Source of the DNA: Treponema sp. OMZ 787
Lineage (GTDB): Bacteria > Spirochaetota > Spirochaetia > Treponematales > Treponemataceae
Reading direction: 5' to 3'
Length of the DNA: 64,000 bases
Assembly (NCBI RefSeq): GCF_024181225.1
Contig: NZ_CP051198.1
Coordinates: 62,001-126,000, forward strand
The notes beneath the pieces were generated by a model. It was not told the DNA's origin, searched no databases, and saw only the letters and a list, made by a program, of their open reading frames with translations. Position 1 is the stretch's first letter. Each line of letters starts with the position of its first letter. The position numbers and the translations under genes are program-made. Of the stretch, positions 1 to 8,384 are shown piece by piece.

Positions 1-1470
1 ATTGACAATGAAACAGGAGAAAAACTTACCGATTCTTACCCAATAACAAAAGACATAACCGTATATGCCGTAACCAACTATGCCAAGTTTAATATTAAAG
101 ACAATAAAATCACCGGGTATGGCTATAAAGGAGGAAAACCTAGGGGTAAAATAATAATCCCCGACGGCATTACCGAAATGGAAAATTTATATGGAAGGCT
201 TTTTTCTGACTGTAAAGAAATAACTTCTGTACGCTTCCCGAAAAGTCTTACTAAAATAGGCAGTAGGGCTTTTTCAGGCTGTACAGGCTTAAAAAATTTA
301 GACCTATCCTCTTGCACAAGTCTTACTACAATAGATTATGACGCTTTTTCAGGCTGTACAGGCAAAATAAATTTAGACATATCCTCTTGTACAAGTCTTA
401 CTACAATAAGGTCTAAAGCTTTTGCAGACTTTACCGGCTTAACAAGCATAACGCTGCCTAAAAGTCTTACTACAATAGGTTCTTCAGCTTTTGGAGGTTG
501 TACAGGCTTAGAAAGTATAGACCTATCCTCTTGTACAAGTCTTACTACAATAGGTTCTCATGCTTTTGAAGGTTGTACAGGCAAAATAAATTTAGACCTA
601 TCCTCTTGTACAAGTCTTACTACAATAGGTTCTCAAGCTTTTGCAGACTTTACGGGCTTAACAAGCATAACGCTGCCTAAAAATCTTACTACAATAGGTT
701 CTTCAGCTTTTGGAGGTTGTACAGGCTTAGAAAGTATAAACCTATCCTCTTGTACAAGTCTTACTACAATAGGTTATGTGGCTTTTTCAGGCTGTACAGA
801 CTTAAAAAATGTAAACCTATCCTCTTGCACAAGTCTTACTAAAATAGATTATGGGGCTTTTCAAGAGTGTACAGACTTAGAAAATGTAAACCTATCAGGC
901 TGCACAAAGCTTACCAAAATAGATGAGTGGACTTTTTTCCGCTGTACTCGCTTAACAAGCATAACACTGCCTGCAAACCTTAATGTAATAGCTGGTTATG
1001 CTTTTAAAAAATGTAATAACTTAAAAAGCATAAGCCTGCCTGAAAAACTTACCATAATAGGTGATGAGACTTTTGGAGATTGTACAGGCTTAGAAAATGT
1101 AGACCTATCCTCTTGCAAAGAACTTACTCTAATAGCGGGTTCATTTTCAGGCTGTGGAAACTTAAAAAATGTAGACCTATCCTATTGCGAAAAACTTAAT
1201 ATAATAAGCTCGAATTCTTTTAAAGACTGTACAGGCTTAACAAGTATAAGCTTCCCTGCAAGCCTTACCAAAATAAGAAGTAATGCTTTTTCAGGTTGTA
1301 CCAAGCTGACAACTGCAACATTTGCAGACAAAAACGGCTGGGCTGTGTATGATTTTTTGGACTATTCCGGAACACCTACACCCATACAGGAAAGCGATTT
1401 AAAAGATGCCGCAAAGGCAGCAGAGTATTTGCGGAGAACTTATGTTAATAAACACTGGAAGAAAAACTAG
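1..1470 (+). CDS. BspA-like leucine-rich repeat surface protein, 5' end outside window
   Basis: The reading frame is open from the first base, so the gene starts before the window and 489 residues are visible; the ATG at 178 is internal. The first 30 or so visible residues resemble the end of a Listeria-Bacteroides (InlB B-type) repeat. From about residue 65 to 440 there are LRR_5-type repeats of about 23 residues with a recurring SLTTIGSxAFxGCTGL pattern, several nearly identical at DNA level. The C-terminal tail (LKDAAKAAEYL, then KHWKKN) is typical of this family. BspA and treponemal LrrA proteins are surface or secreted adhesins that bind host matrix or partner bacteria; that role is inferred. 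The near-identical repeats make copy-number change likely. Confidence 0.85.
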   Translation: MDNETGEKLTDSYPITKDITVYAVTNYAKFNIKDNKITGYGYKGGKPRGKIIIPDGITEMENLYGRLFSDCKEITSVRFPKSLTKIGSRAFSGCTGLKNLDLSSCTSLTTIDYDAFSGCTGKINLDISSCTSLTTIRSKAFADFTGLTSITLPKSLTTIGSSAFGGCTGLESIDLSSCTSLTTIGSHAFEGCTGKINLDLSSCTSLTTIGSQAFADFTGLTSITLPKNLTTIGSSAFGGCTGLESINLSSCTSLTTIGYVAFSGCTDLKNVNLSSCTSLTKIDYGAFQECTDLENVNLSGCTKLTKIDEWTFFRCTRLTSITLPANLNVIAGYAFKKCNNLKSISLPEKLTIIGDETFGDCTGLENVDLSSCKELTLIAGSFSGCGNLKNVDLSYCEKLNIISSNSFKDCTGLTSISFPASLTKIRSNAFSGCTKLTTATFADKNGWAVYDFLDYSGTPTPIQESDLKDAAKAAEYLRRTYVNKHWKKN

Positions 1471-1474
1471 GATT

Positions 1475-1590
1475 AATTGGTAAGTGGTAATGACTAATGG
1501 GTAGTGGGTAAATGGTAATGTGTAGTGAATAATGGGTAATTGGTAGATTTAATTACAAATTGCCCATTAAAAATTACCCGCTACCAATTA
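1475..1590. repeat. GGTAATG-rich intergenic repeat with inverted repeat
   Basis: Degenerate units of the type (A)TGGGTAATTGGTAATG fill the gap after the LRR gene. TAATTGGTAG at 1537-1546 is the reverse complement of CTACCAATTA at 1581-1590, so the stretch can form a long stem. A related copy lies near 3975-4030. No gene is visible. It could act as a transcription stop or be a dispersed palindromic repeat. Confidence 0.6.
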
Positions 1591-1619
1591 AAAACTAAAT
1601 ATTTTAAGGAGAAAAATTT

Positions 1620-2126
1620 ATGAGCGGAGAAACGAAATTACCGGCTGAAGACTACATAAAAAATTTGCAAATGCCGATCTGCACTTATGTAATATTTATG
1701 CTTTTAAGTCTTTTTGCGATTGGACTGTTAATTTTTTTATGGTTAATTGTTTACCCTTTAGGCAATCAATATGTATTTATCATAACTTCACTTTTTATAG
1801 GTATTACTATAGTTTTTATTATTGCTTTTACCGTAATCAACCTTATATTTTCAGAAGATGATCGCAAACAAGCCCTATTAACATACGCCTATGATGAAGC
1901 TCTTAAAAGATTAGAAGACGATAGAGATGTTAATTTTTTAAAATTATCACAAGATATAGACAAAAAAAAGCAGCAACCGCAAGTGCAACAACAGCCACAA
2001 ACACAGCCGTCTTCGCAAGCACAGCAGCCGCAAATTGTAAATAGATATTGCGAAGAACATAGGTATTATAAAAAACAGCTTACCAAAATATTCGAAACTT
2101 ATTGTCAAAACATCACTTCAAAATAA
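1620..2126 (+). CDS. Hypothetical membrane protein with Gln-rich linker
   Basis: This 168-residue protein is not recognised. Two hydrophobic helices at about residues 25-48 and 51-76 should form a membrane hairpin. A charged helix follows, then a Gln/Pro-rich stretch at about 117-140 and a short basic tail. An AAGGAG ribosome site stands 8 bases before the ATG. The next gene starts 10 bases after the stop and also encodes a membrane protein, so the two are probably co-expressed. No catalytic motif is seen. Confidence 0.6.
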   Translation: MSGETKLPAEDYIKNLQMPICTYVIFMLLSLFAIGLLIFLWLIVYPLGNQYVFIITSLFIGITIVFIIAFTVINLIFSEDDRKQALLTYAYDEALKRLEDDRDVNFLKLSQDIDKKKQQPQVQQQPQTQPSSQAQQPQIVNRYCEEHRYYKKQLTKIFETYCQNITSK

Positions 2127-2136
2127 GGAGACTTTT

Positions 2137-2979
2137 ATGGCCGATACATCAAAGGACGAACAAAAAGACAGACCCACAGCAAAGGACATTTACGATTATC
2201 TTTGGCACGGGAGGGATTTTGAGCTTGAACACCTTTGGCAAAGGTCTATTTTCCTTGGTGCTTTTTTACTCGGCATTGCAAGCGTCTATGCTTTTTATGT
2301 AAAAGACATCTTTATTCCGCATTTAAGCCCAAATCAAATTACTGTAACACTTAATGCGGACAAAAAAGAGGCAGAAGGTTCAACGGAGTATACACTAATC
2401 ATAAACCCGAACAACAACCCCGAAACTAAAACTTCAATTAAAAAAGATAAGTCTTTTTCGCTACTTTTTACATTCGGTGCGGTTCCGATCCTCATTTCCC
2501 TTTTAGGTATAATCTTTTCGGTGCTTTGGATTATTATGGGCAAGGGCTCAAAGGCTTGGTACGAAATCTACGAAAGCAACTTGGCAAAAATGAGCAGTAA
2601 CCCCCGATTCTGGAAAAGTGAAGACGAAGCCGAAGGCAAATCCGAGCTCGATAAAATCTTTTGCAATAAAACCACCGGACGATACAGCGAATATGTTTTC
2701 GGGCGTCTTAAAAATTGCCACGGCGACCCCATAGACAAAAGCCTCTTTTCAACTGCCGCAGGCTCTTTTTCTGTTTCTAAGGTCAATATAATGATAGGCA
2801 TAATAAGCTTCAAGTTTTTTATCCTCGCCCTATTTTTCCACATTTATTGGCTCTGTAAAACCATCTTTGCCTACCCTTGGCCGCCCATCCTCATCAGCTT
2901 TCCCACAGCAATCTTACTCCTCATTTTGCTTATTTACCGCTTAAAGAAAAAACTCGGCTCATCGTATCTTGATAATTAA
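2137..2979 (+). CDS. Hypothetical multi-pass membrane protein
   Basis: The protein has 280 residues and about four hydrophobic segments, near 40-62, 112-134, 222-243 and 247-267. A soluble loop of about 85 residues after helix 2 contains a WYEIYESNLA stretch. The layout recalls RipA-family octameric membrane proteins, but the match is weak by eye and I do not assign it. AAGGAG precedes the ATG by 7 bases. It follows a two-helix membrane protein closely, suggesting a two-gene operon. It converges on the Rpn nuclease gene with a one-base gap. Confidence 0.6.
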   Translation: MADTSKDEQKDRPTAKDIYDYLWHGRDFELEHLWQRSIFLGAFLLGIASVYAFYVKDIFIPHLSPNQITVTLNADKKEAEGSTEYTLIINPNNNPETKTSIKKDKSFSLLFTFGAVPILISLLGIIFSVLWIIMGKGSKAWYEIYESNLAKMSSNPRFWKSEDEAEGKSELDKIFCNKTTGRYSEYVFGRLKNCHGDPIDKSLFSTAAGSFSVSKVNIMIGIISFKFFILALFFHIYWLCKTIFAYPWPPILISFPTAILLLILLIYRLKKKLGSSYLDN

Positions 2980-2980
2980 T

Positions 2981-3883
2981 TTAAAGGCTTTCGATTTCTT
3001 CTTGGCTTAGACCCGATATTGTGCAAATATCATCAATAGGATAATTCATACCCTTCATCAATTTTGCTGTTTCAAGTTTGTTTTGGTACAAGCCCTGAGA
3101 GATTCCTTGAGATATTCCTTGAGAGATTCCTTGAGATATTCCTTCAGCAAAGGCTATTTCTCTCTCTTCTGCTCGTTGTACAGCTATATCTGTTTCATAA
3201 TCATATTCGGCTAGTAACATATTCAACACCTCCTTAGTCTTACGCTTTAAATAGTCTCTCAAAATATTGTTTTGTATACATTCTTCAATCGCTTTTTCAA
3301 AGCCGTTTTTAGGGTCTGCCTTTTTCCATCTCCGCACTGTTTCTACAAATACTGTGTATTCATACATCGTCTTGCAGTTTTCAAGTATCGGATGACTGTT
3401 TTGCTTATTTATGTTTATTATCTTAACGGTCAGCTCAAGATTAGTTTCTGTTGCTTTTTCTATAAATGCATCCGATAGTTTCAGTGTTTTATCACAAGGA
3501 TGGCTTTCTTCCCCATTGTAAAAGACATAAAATTCAGGTCTTGGAATTTTTAGGAGTTTACGGCTGTATTTTTCTTTTGATTCAAAGATGGTTTCATAAA
3601 GGCGGCTTATGTATTCAAGACAACGTAAAGGCATATTTGGGTTGATTGTCGATTGATGCTCTGCTAAAACTATGATTTTGTTATCTACAAGGTAGGAGAC
3701 ATCATTATAAAATGACATATATAAAACTTGATCAAGCCTGACATTTTTCAGCTGTTCCGTATCTTTGAGTTCGGTATTATGCAAGGCATTGTAAAGAGAT
3801 AAAAAGTTTTCTTTTGCTTTTTCGTCTTCACTGAATAAATCGACGAAGACTGAATCTTTATATTTTCTGTTTGAAATACTCAT
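2981..3883 (-). CDS. Rpn-family (PD-(D/E)XK) recombination-promoting nuclease / putative transposase
   Basis: The protein has 300 residues. The N-terminal half has the Rpn/YhgA-type nuclease core, including an acidic residue in YLVDNKI and the E-x-Q active-site motif in VLAEHQSTINP at about residues 73-83. Family members are Mg-dependent DNA endonucleases that promote RecA-independent recombination and are abundant in treponemes. Near residue 250 there are four consecutive GISQ tetrapeptides encoded by a 12-bp tandem repeat, followed by a LETAKLMK tail. This linker is expected to vary in length by slippage. A broken relative with the same tail lies at 47970-48308. Confidence 0.85.
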   Translation of the reverse strand: MSISNRKYKDSVFVDLFSEDEKAKENFLSLYNALHNTELKDTEQLKNVRLDQVLYMSFYNDVSYLVDNKIIVLAEHQSTINPNMPLRCLEYISRLYETIFESKEKYSRKLLKIPRPEFYVFYNGEESHPCDKTLKLSDAFIEKATETNLELTVKIININKQNSHPILENCKTMYEYTVFVETVRRWKKADPKNGFEKAIEECIQNNILRDYLKRKTKEVLNMLLAEYDYETDIAVQRAEEREIAFAEGISQGISQGISQGISQGLYQNKLETAKLMKGMNYPIDDICTISGLSQEEIESL

Positions 3884-3974
3884 AACCTTTCCCTCACATT
3901 ATAATTATACATCTTTTTTTGTGAAAAATCCATACTAAACTGTAGAGAAATTTGAGAGAGTGTATTTTAATTTT

Positions 3975-4031
3975 TAATGGGTAGAGGGTAATTGGTAATG
4001 CGTGGTTTGAATTGAGTAATTACCAATTAAA
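3975..4031. repeat. GGTAATG-type repeat, perfect 11-bp inverted repeat
   Basis: TAATTGGTAAT (3989-3999) and ATTACCAATTA (4019-4029) are perfect inverted copies around a 19-base loop, preceded by TTTTTAATGGGTAGAGGG. It is the same family as the repeat at 1475-1590. It lies upstream of the Rpn gene and downstream of the TrmH-type gene, both on the minus strand, so it could terminate transcription of the latter. Confidence 0.55.
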
Positions 4032-4048
4032 AACCTAGAGTCCCGCAA

Positions 4049-4834
4049 TCAGTCCCTAAGGGCCTCACACCATTTTTGCATACAGATACCGAAGGCAACG
4101 CTTACATTTATCGAAGCCTTTATTCCGTACATAGGAATAGTGATAACCCTTCCTTGGGCTTTTTTTATAACTTCGGGGCTGACACCCAATTCTTCCGAGC
4201 CTATCACTACAATTCCTTTTTTGGGGAATTCAAACTTCGAAATATCGGTTCCTCCCGTTTCAAGCACAATCAGAGGAAGGTCAGGCAGGTTTTCAAGTCC
4301 TGCTCTTTCCCATGGAAGATACTCGGTACAGCCCATCGCCGTTCTTTTAGCTTTGGGGCTGTCAGGAGAAACGCAGTCGTGAGACAAAAAAACTTTTTCG
4401 ACCCCGAAGGATTCTGCGGTTCTAAAAATCGAGCCTATGTTAAAAGGGGTGCGGATATCTTCGGCATAGACATAGACTCCTTCAAAAAAAGTCCGCCTGA
4501 AATTTGCAATTTCATCAGCAGAGGAATTAGGCAAAATCAGATCCCACTCGGCAGGTGCTGTATCAAGTTTTTTGTAAAGCTCATACCTTACAAAGTTGAT
4601 AATTTTTCTTTTATCTTTTTCTTGCGGGTCTTCAATCCATTTTTGCACCTTTAAGGCGGAGCCCGAATCCAAATCATCAAGAATAATTTTTAAAAGAGAA
4701 CGGAGGTAAAAAGCATCCAAAAATTCGTCCGCCTTGTTTTGCACAAGGGAAGCTTCAGCCGATTCCAAGATACGCAGTATTTTACGGCATCTTTGTTTTT
4801 GCGGTAAGTTATAAAGTTTAAAAATCTCGGGCAT
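4049..4834 (-). CDS. TrmH/SpoU-family RNA 2'-O-methyltransferase
   Basis: This 261-residue protein has the three SPOUT motifs in its C-terminal half: motif 1 with R-T-P-F-N-I-G-S-I-F-R-T-A-E at about 128-141, motif 2 with VIGSEELGV at 210-218, and motif 3 with ITIPMYG...SINVSVA at 231-247. These form the trefoil knot that binds S-adenosylmethionine, and the family methylates ribose 2'-OH in tRNA or rRNA. The N-terminal 110 residues are a helical extension of unknown role. The ATG lies one base after the stop of the upstream ADH-like gene, so the two are probably translationally coupled. The exact RNA target cannot be told from sequence. Confidence 0.85.
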   Translation of the reverse strand: MPEIFKLYNLPQKQRCRKILRILESAEASLVQNKADEFLDAFYLRSLLKIILDDLDSGSALKVQKWIEDPQEKDKRKIINFVRYELYKKLDTAPAEWDLILPNSSADEIANFRRTFFEGVYVYAEDIRTPFNIGSIFRTAESFGVEKVFLSHDCVSPDSPKAKRTAMGCTEYLPWERAGLENLPDLPLIVLETGGTDISKFEFPKKGIVVIGSEELGVSPEVIKKAQGRVITIPMYGIKASINVSVAFGICMQKWCEALRD

Positions 4835-4835
4835 C

Positions 4836-6071
4836 TTAAAAGGCTTGCTTTATAATTTCAAAAATATCGTGATTTGCAAGAGGCCTTGGACTGTAGTTCA
4901 TAAAACTCAAGCGGGCGGCATCCTCTGCAACGGGCACAAGCGATTCGATGGTTAAATCTATATCTTTTAGACGGATGGGTAAATTGGCTTCGGCGAGCCT
5001 TCTTCTAATTTCCTCGATACCTCTTTTTGCAACCTCGGCAGCATCTCCGCCTTCAAGCATGGTTTCTCCCAACATTCTTGCTACGGCAACAGTCTTTGAA
5101 AGACTTGAAGAAATTGCATCATTTACTACATGAGGGAGCAATATACTTGAGATAAGAGGGCTTGCAATTCTGTGTCTTCCGCCAGCTGCAAGAGCTATGG
5201 CAGTTCCAAGACCCGGAGCAGAGGCCGCAATTCCTATAGCCGAAAGGCAGGCAGCCTGAGCCACAAGTTCTTCTCTGGGCATTCCGACCTGTTTTTCATG
5301 CTGGGGATCAAGGGAAATTAAAAATATCTCGACAGCTTTTCCTAAGATTGTCTCAGAAAAAAAACTGCCCCTTGTTGAAACATAGGCTTCAAATGTAGAA
5401 CAAAGACCTGCAAAAATCATTGAAGTCATTGCGTTTGGAGCAAGACCTGCATAGGTATTTGAATCGAAAATTACAAGATCGCAAAGATCTTCTTTTATCT
5501 TTAATAAATTTACGGTTCGATTTCTTGAATCGACAATAAAGCTCGATGTTCCGAATAAAAACGGATCACTGCATGTTGTGGGAATTTGAATAAGCGGTAA
5601 TGATTCGGCCGTAATGGGCTCGCCTTCAATATATCTGTAGACAGGTTTATCTTCATTATAAAGAGCCGCTATAGCTCTTCCGATAGCACATGCAGTCATA
5701 TCCCCGCAGGCTATGACACCCCGTATATGGGCACCTCTTGCCAATGAAAGAGCTCTTTCAATAACTTCTGAATCGGCGGTCTGTTCAAAACCGTTAAACA
5801 CAAAAAGAGATATATGCTTTTCTTCAAGAGATTTTCGAATCTTATCGACCAAGCCCATATCTTCAAAAAAAGGATCTACGACAAACATAAAATTACTGCC
5901 GAATTTTACGACTTCTTCACCGATGCGGGCAAGAGAATAGTTACCTAAAATAACCTTTGATGAAAGTTTAAATACAAAATCTGCCATCTTTTCAAATTCC
6001 TCTACAGAATAAATTTTCGGCATATTTTTTTTAAACTTGAATTTTAATTCCTGCCTTGAAAAATATAGCAT
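4836..6071 (-). CDS. Iron-ADH-fold protein with degraded metal site, probable pseudoenzyme
   Basis: The length (411 residues) and fold-level motifs match group III iron-containing alcohol dehydrogenases: a degenerate nucleotide loop (ACGDMTACAIGRAIA), an IPTT strand and a conserved ILLPHVV helix. The usual iron ligands are mostly gone. The family D-A-L-x-H-A-I-E-A-Y motif reads AGLCSTFEAY, losing Asp and His, and the next ligand motif reads LGTAIALA without His; only the His of GGRHRIASP remains. Catalysis by the normal mechanism is unlikely. The start is uncertain: ATG 6071 has no ribosome site but a TATAAA box 5 bases upstream, and ATG 6023 (MPKIYSV) is an alternative. It is divergent from fliQ. 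Confidence 0.75.
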   Translation of the reverse strand: MLYFSRQELKFKFKKNMPKIYSVEEFEKMADFVFKLSSKVILGNYSLARIGEEVVKFGSNFMFVVDPFFEDMGLVDKIRKSLEEKHISLFVFNGFEQTADSEVIERALSLARGAHIRGVIACGDMTACAIGRAIAALYNEDKPVYRYIEGEPITAESLPLIQIPTTCSDPFLFGTSSFIVDSRNRTVNLLKIKEDLCDLVIFDSNTYAGLAPNAMTSMIFAGLCSTFEAYVSTRGSFFSETILGKAVEIFLISLDPQHEKQVGMPREELVAQAACLSAIGIAASAPGLGTAIALAAGGRHRIASPLISSILLPHVVNDAISSSLSKTVAVARMLGETMLEGGDAAEVAKRGIEEIRRRLAEANLPIRLKDIDLTIESLVPVAEDAARLSFMNYSPRPLANHDIFEIIKQAF

Positions 6072-6084
6072 TTTTGTTTATAAT
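6056..6084 (+). promoter_or_regulatory. Sigma-70-type promoter of the fliQ operon
   Basis: TTGAAA (6056-6061), a 17-base spacer and TATAAT (6079-6084) lie 33 bases before the fliQ ATG. The -35 box overlaps the start region of the divergent ADH-like gene. Downstream, AATGAC (6083-6088) and GTCATT (6099-6104) form a short inverted repeat over the likely start of transcription. Confidence 0.7.
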
Positions 6085-6117
6085 GACAGAAAACCCTAGG
6101 TCATTATGGAGGGGACT

Positions 6118-6387
6118 ATGACTACAGGTACTATAGTTACTTTAATGCGTGAAGGGATAGGTATTATACTGATGCTTTCCGCACCCATCTTAGTTGCAGC
6201 TCTTTTAGTAGGCTTAATTGTTGCAATATTTCAGGCGACTACCTCGATACAAGAACAGACGCTGACCTTTGTTCCTAAAATTTTAACTATTTTAGGAATG
6301 ATTGCCCTTTTGGCAACTTGGATGATTACGGTGTTAAGGGAATATTTTGTTTCTTTAATGAATTTAATTCCGCAGCTTGTAAGATAA
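6118..6387 (+). CDS. fliQ: Flagellar biosynthesis protein FliQ
   Basis: FliQ is a small two-helix component of the FliPQR export gate of the flagellar type III secretion system, in the cytoplasmic membrane at the base of the periplasmic flagella. With the start at 6118 the product is 89 residues, the normal family length. That start has a GGAGGGG ribosome site five bases upstream, whereas the ATG at 6106 lies inside that site. It begins MTTGTIVTLMREG and has two hydrophobic helices around residues 15-38 and 55-77. fliR follows after 24 bases. fliP, normally just upstream, is not present; the operon has its own promoter instead. Confidence 0.93.
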   Translation: MTTGTIVTLMREGIGIILMLSAPILVAALLVGLIVAIFQATTSIQEQTLTFVPKILTILGMIALLATWMITVLREYFVSLMNLIPQLVR

Positions 6388-6411
6388 ATTAAGGAATAAT
6401 TCTATAAATAA

Positions 6412-7206
6412 ATGCAGCCCTTTGACTTTATCCTAAATAAAGAACCCATTTTTTTACTCGCGGCAGTCAGAATTTTTGCCGTTCTTATGACATCTCCCCT
6501 AATGTCAATGCGCAATGTTTCCAGAACTGCAAAGGTTGCTTTAGCGGGTCTGGCTGCATTTATGGTAACCCCATATGCCTATCCAAACTTCGTCAATTTA
6601 AATGCATTCAGTCTTGAGTATCTTCTTTTACTTGTAGGAGAAGGACTTATCGGCGTTTTAACAGGCTTTTTTATAAGCATCTTGTTTTCTACATTCAGTA
6701 CGGCAGGACAATTCTTTTCGTTTCAAATGGGATTCGGAGCTTCGGGAGTTTTTGATGCCCTTGCTCAGGTTGAAAATCCTCTTGTAGGCCAATACTTTAA
6801 CTTTATTGCAGTCCTTATTTTTTTACGCATAAACGGATTCCAGCGTCTTTTCTTAGGCGGAATAATGAAAAGCATTGAACATGTAAATTGCTTTATGTTT
6901 TTAGAAAGACAGGAGGAGCTTTCAGGCTATCTTTTAAATGCTGTCGGTCAGCTTTTCTTAAATGCAATGATAATTGCATTGCCTGTCATGGGAACCCTGA
7001 TTTTAATTCATATAACAATGGGACTTTTAACAAAGGCTGCTCCTCAGATGAACCTTTTATCCGAAGGCTTCCCAATTACTATTTTAACCGCATTTTTTAT
7101 TTTGGCTCTTGCTCTGCCTTTTTTTATAAACACATTTGAAATTATTTTAGAAAAAGGTTTTTCGGATTTTTGGCGGCTGTTAGACAGCTTAGGAGGTGCC
7201 AGATGA
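6412..7206 (+). CDS. fliR: Flagellar biosynthesis protein FliR
   Basis: A 264-residue polytopic protein matching FliR, the export-gate subunit that completes the FliP5-Q4-R1 assembly. About six hydrophobic segments are visible. Conserved features include the N-terminal FLLAAVRIFAVLMTSP and the QMGFGASGVFDA region. The ATG at 6412 lacks a close ribosome site (AAGGA is 16 bases upstream), but the protein start fits the family. It overlaps flhB by four bases (ATGA), the usual sign of coupled translation. Confidence 0.92.
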   Translation: MQPFDFILNKEPIFLLAAVRIFAVLMTSPLMSMRNVSRTAKVALAGLAAFMVTPYAYPNFVNLNAFSLEYLLLLVGEGLIGVLTGFFISILFSTFSTAGQFFSFQMGFGASGVFDALAQVENPLVGQYFNFIAVLIFLRINGFQRLFLGGIMKSIEHVNCFMFLERQEELSGYLLNAVGQLFLNAMIIALPVMGTLILIHITMGLLTKAAPQMNLLSEGFPITILTAFFILALALPFFINTFEIILEKGFSDFWRLLDSLGGAR

Positions 7207-8384
7207 TATCGGGAAAATCAACCATCCTATACCAAAAATATTTTTCGCAAGAAGATCTCCTACTCAATAAAAAGATAGGCTTGCAGTGGTTCGCTGCCGA
7301 AGATGAAGGCAGAACTGAAGACCCAACCGAATACAAAATACGCAAGGCCCGGGAAGAAGGAAGAGTTGCAAAAAGTCAGGATCTAAATGCGGCCATGGTG
7401 GTGCTCCTTCCGGTAATTACTCTTATAATAATGGGCCCCTACATATTTAAATCCTTAATGCAGGTAATCTCTTTCTTTTTTGAACGATGCACAACAGAGG
7501 ATGTTTTAAACGGAGCATGGTTCGGTATCTTTGTTTCGTATTTTTTTAGAACGGTTTTCCCAATAACGGCAGTAGCCTTAATTTCAGGCGTTTTGGGAAA
7601 TATTATTCAAAACAGAGGCTTTTTATTTTCAACAAAACCTATTACGCCCGACTTTAAAAGAATTACACCCAACTTTGCAAGGTTCTTTAAAAGAGCCTTA
7701 TTTTCTGCAGAGGGACTTTTCAATCTTGCAAAATCGCTTTTTAAGGTTGTCATCATAGGTTTTATAGGCTATCTTGTTATAAAAAACAATATCATAAAGA
7801 TGATAGCCTTGCTTCAATCCGATTTTACCAATTCTATAATCTTTATAGCAAAAACGGCAGCTCAAATATTGGTTTACGCTTCTATAGCTCTGGTTCTTTT
7901 AAGTATTCCCGATTACTTTTTTCAAAAACGGCAATTTTCCGAATCCCTCAAGATGTCAAAAACAGAAATAACGGATGAATATAAAGAGTTGGAAGGGGAT
8001 CCGATGATAAAAGCTCAAATCAACAGGCAGATGCAGGCAATCTTGCAAAAGACGGGCATAAAAAATGTTCCGGATGCCGATGTCGTCATTACAAACCCGA
8101 CCCACTATGCCGTGGCAATCCAATGGAACCTTGGAATTATGCCAGGCCCTACAGTAATATCAAAGGGTGTTGATGCAACAGCTCAAAACATAAAAAGAAT
8201 AGCCAAAGAAAACAACATTCCCACAATCGAAAATGTTCCTTTGGCACGAGCCCTTTATGCAAATGTAGATTTAGGACAGATAATTCCAAGCGAATACTAT
8301 AATACACTTCGTATTATATTTATGAAAGTATCCTCATTGAAGGAAAAGGAAAAAATAAAGAAAAAGATGGAGGTAACCAGATAA
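7203..8384 (+). CDS. flhB: Flagellar biosynthesis protein FlhB
   Basis: FlhB is the substrate-specificity switch of flagellar export. The product from ATG 7203 is 393 residues: a short N-terminal tail with AEDEGRTEDPTEYKIRKAREEG, four membrane helices, and a cytoplasmic domain with the self-cleaving N-P-T-H motif at residues 298-301. TAGGAGGT five bases before 7203 and the ATGA overlap with fliR support this start over the ATG at 7170. The first 30 or so residues before the conserved DP-TE region are longer than in many FlhB proteins. Confidence 0.93.
   Translation: MISGKSTILYQKYFSQEDLLLNKKIGLQWFAAEDEGRTEDPTEYKIRKAREEGRVAKSQDLNAAMVVLLPVITLIIMGPYIFKSLMQVISFFFERCTTEDVLNGAWFGIFVSYFFRTVFPITAVALISGVLGNIIQNRGFLFSTKPITPDFKRITPNFARFFKRALFSAEGLFNLAKSLFKVVIIGFIGYLVIKNNIIKMIALLQSDFTNSIIFIAKTAAQILVYASIALVLLSIPDYFFQKRQFSESLKMSKTEITDEYKELEGDPMIKAQINRQMQAILQKTGIKNVPDADVVITNPTHYAVAIQWNLGIMPGPTVISKGVDATAQNIKRIAKENNIPTIENVPLARALYANVDLGQIIPSEYYNTLRIIFMKVSSLKEKEKIKKKMEVTR

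Noticed and set aside
240-1320. CRISPR array in the first kilobase
   Set aside because: The repeats are in-frame leucine-rich coding units of about 69 bp without constant repeat/variable spacer structure.
4076-4654. 192-codon plus-strand frame opposite the TrmH-type gene
   Set aside because: It is antisense to a clear methyltransferase with all family motifs, and its product has no recognisable features.
6106-6117. fliQ start at ATG 6106
   Set aside because: That ATG is within the GGAGGGG ribosome site; ATG 6118 gives the usual 89-residue FliQ.
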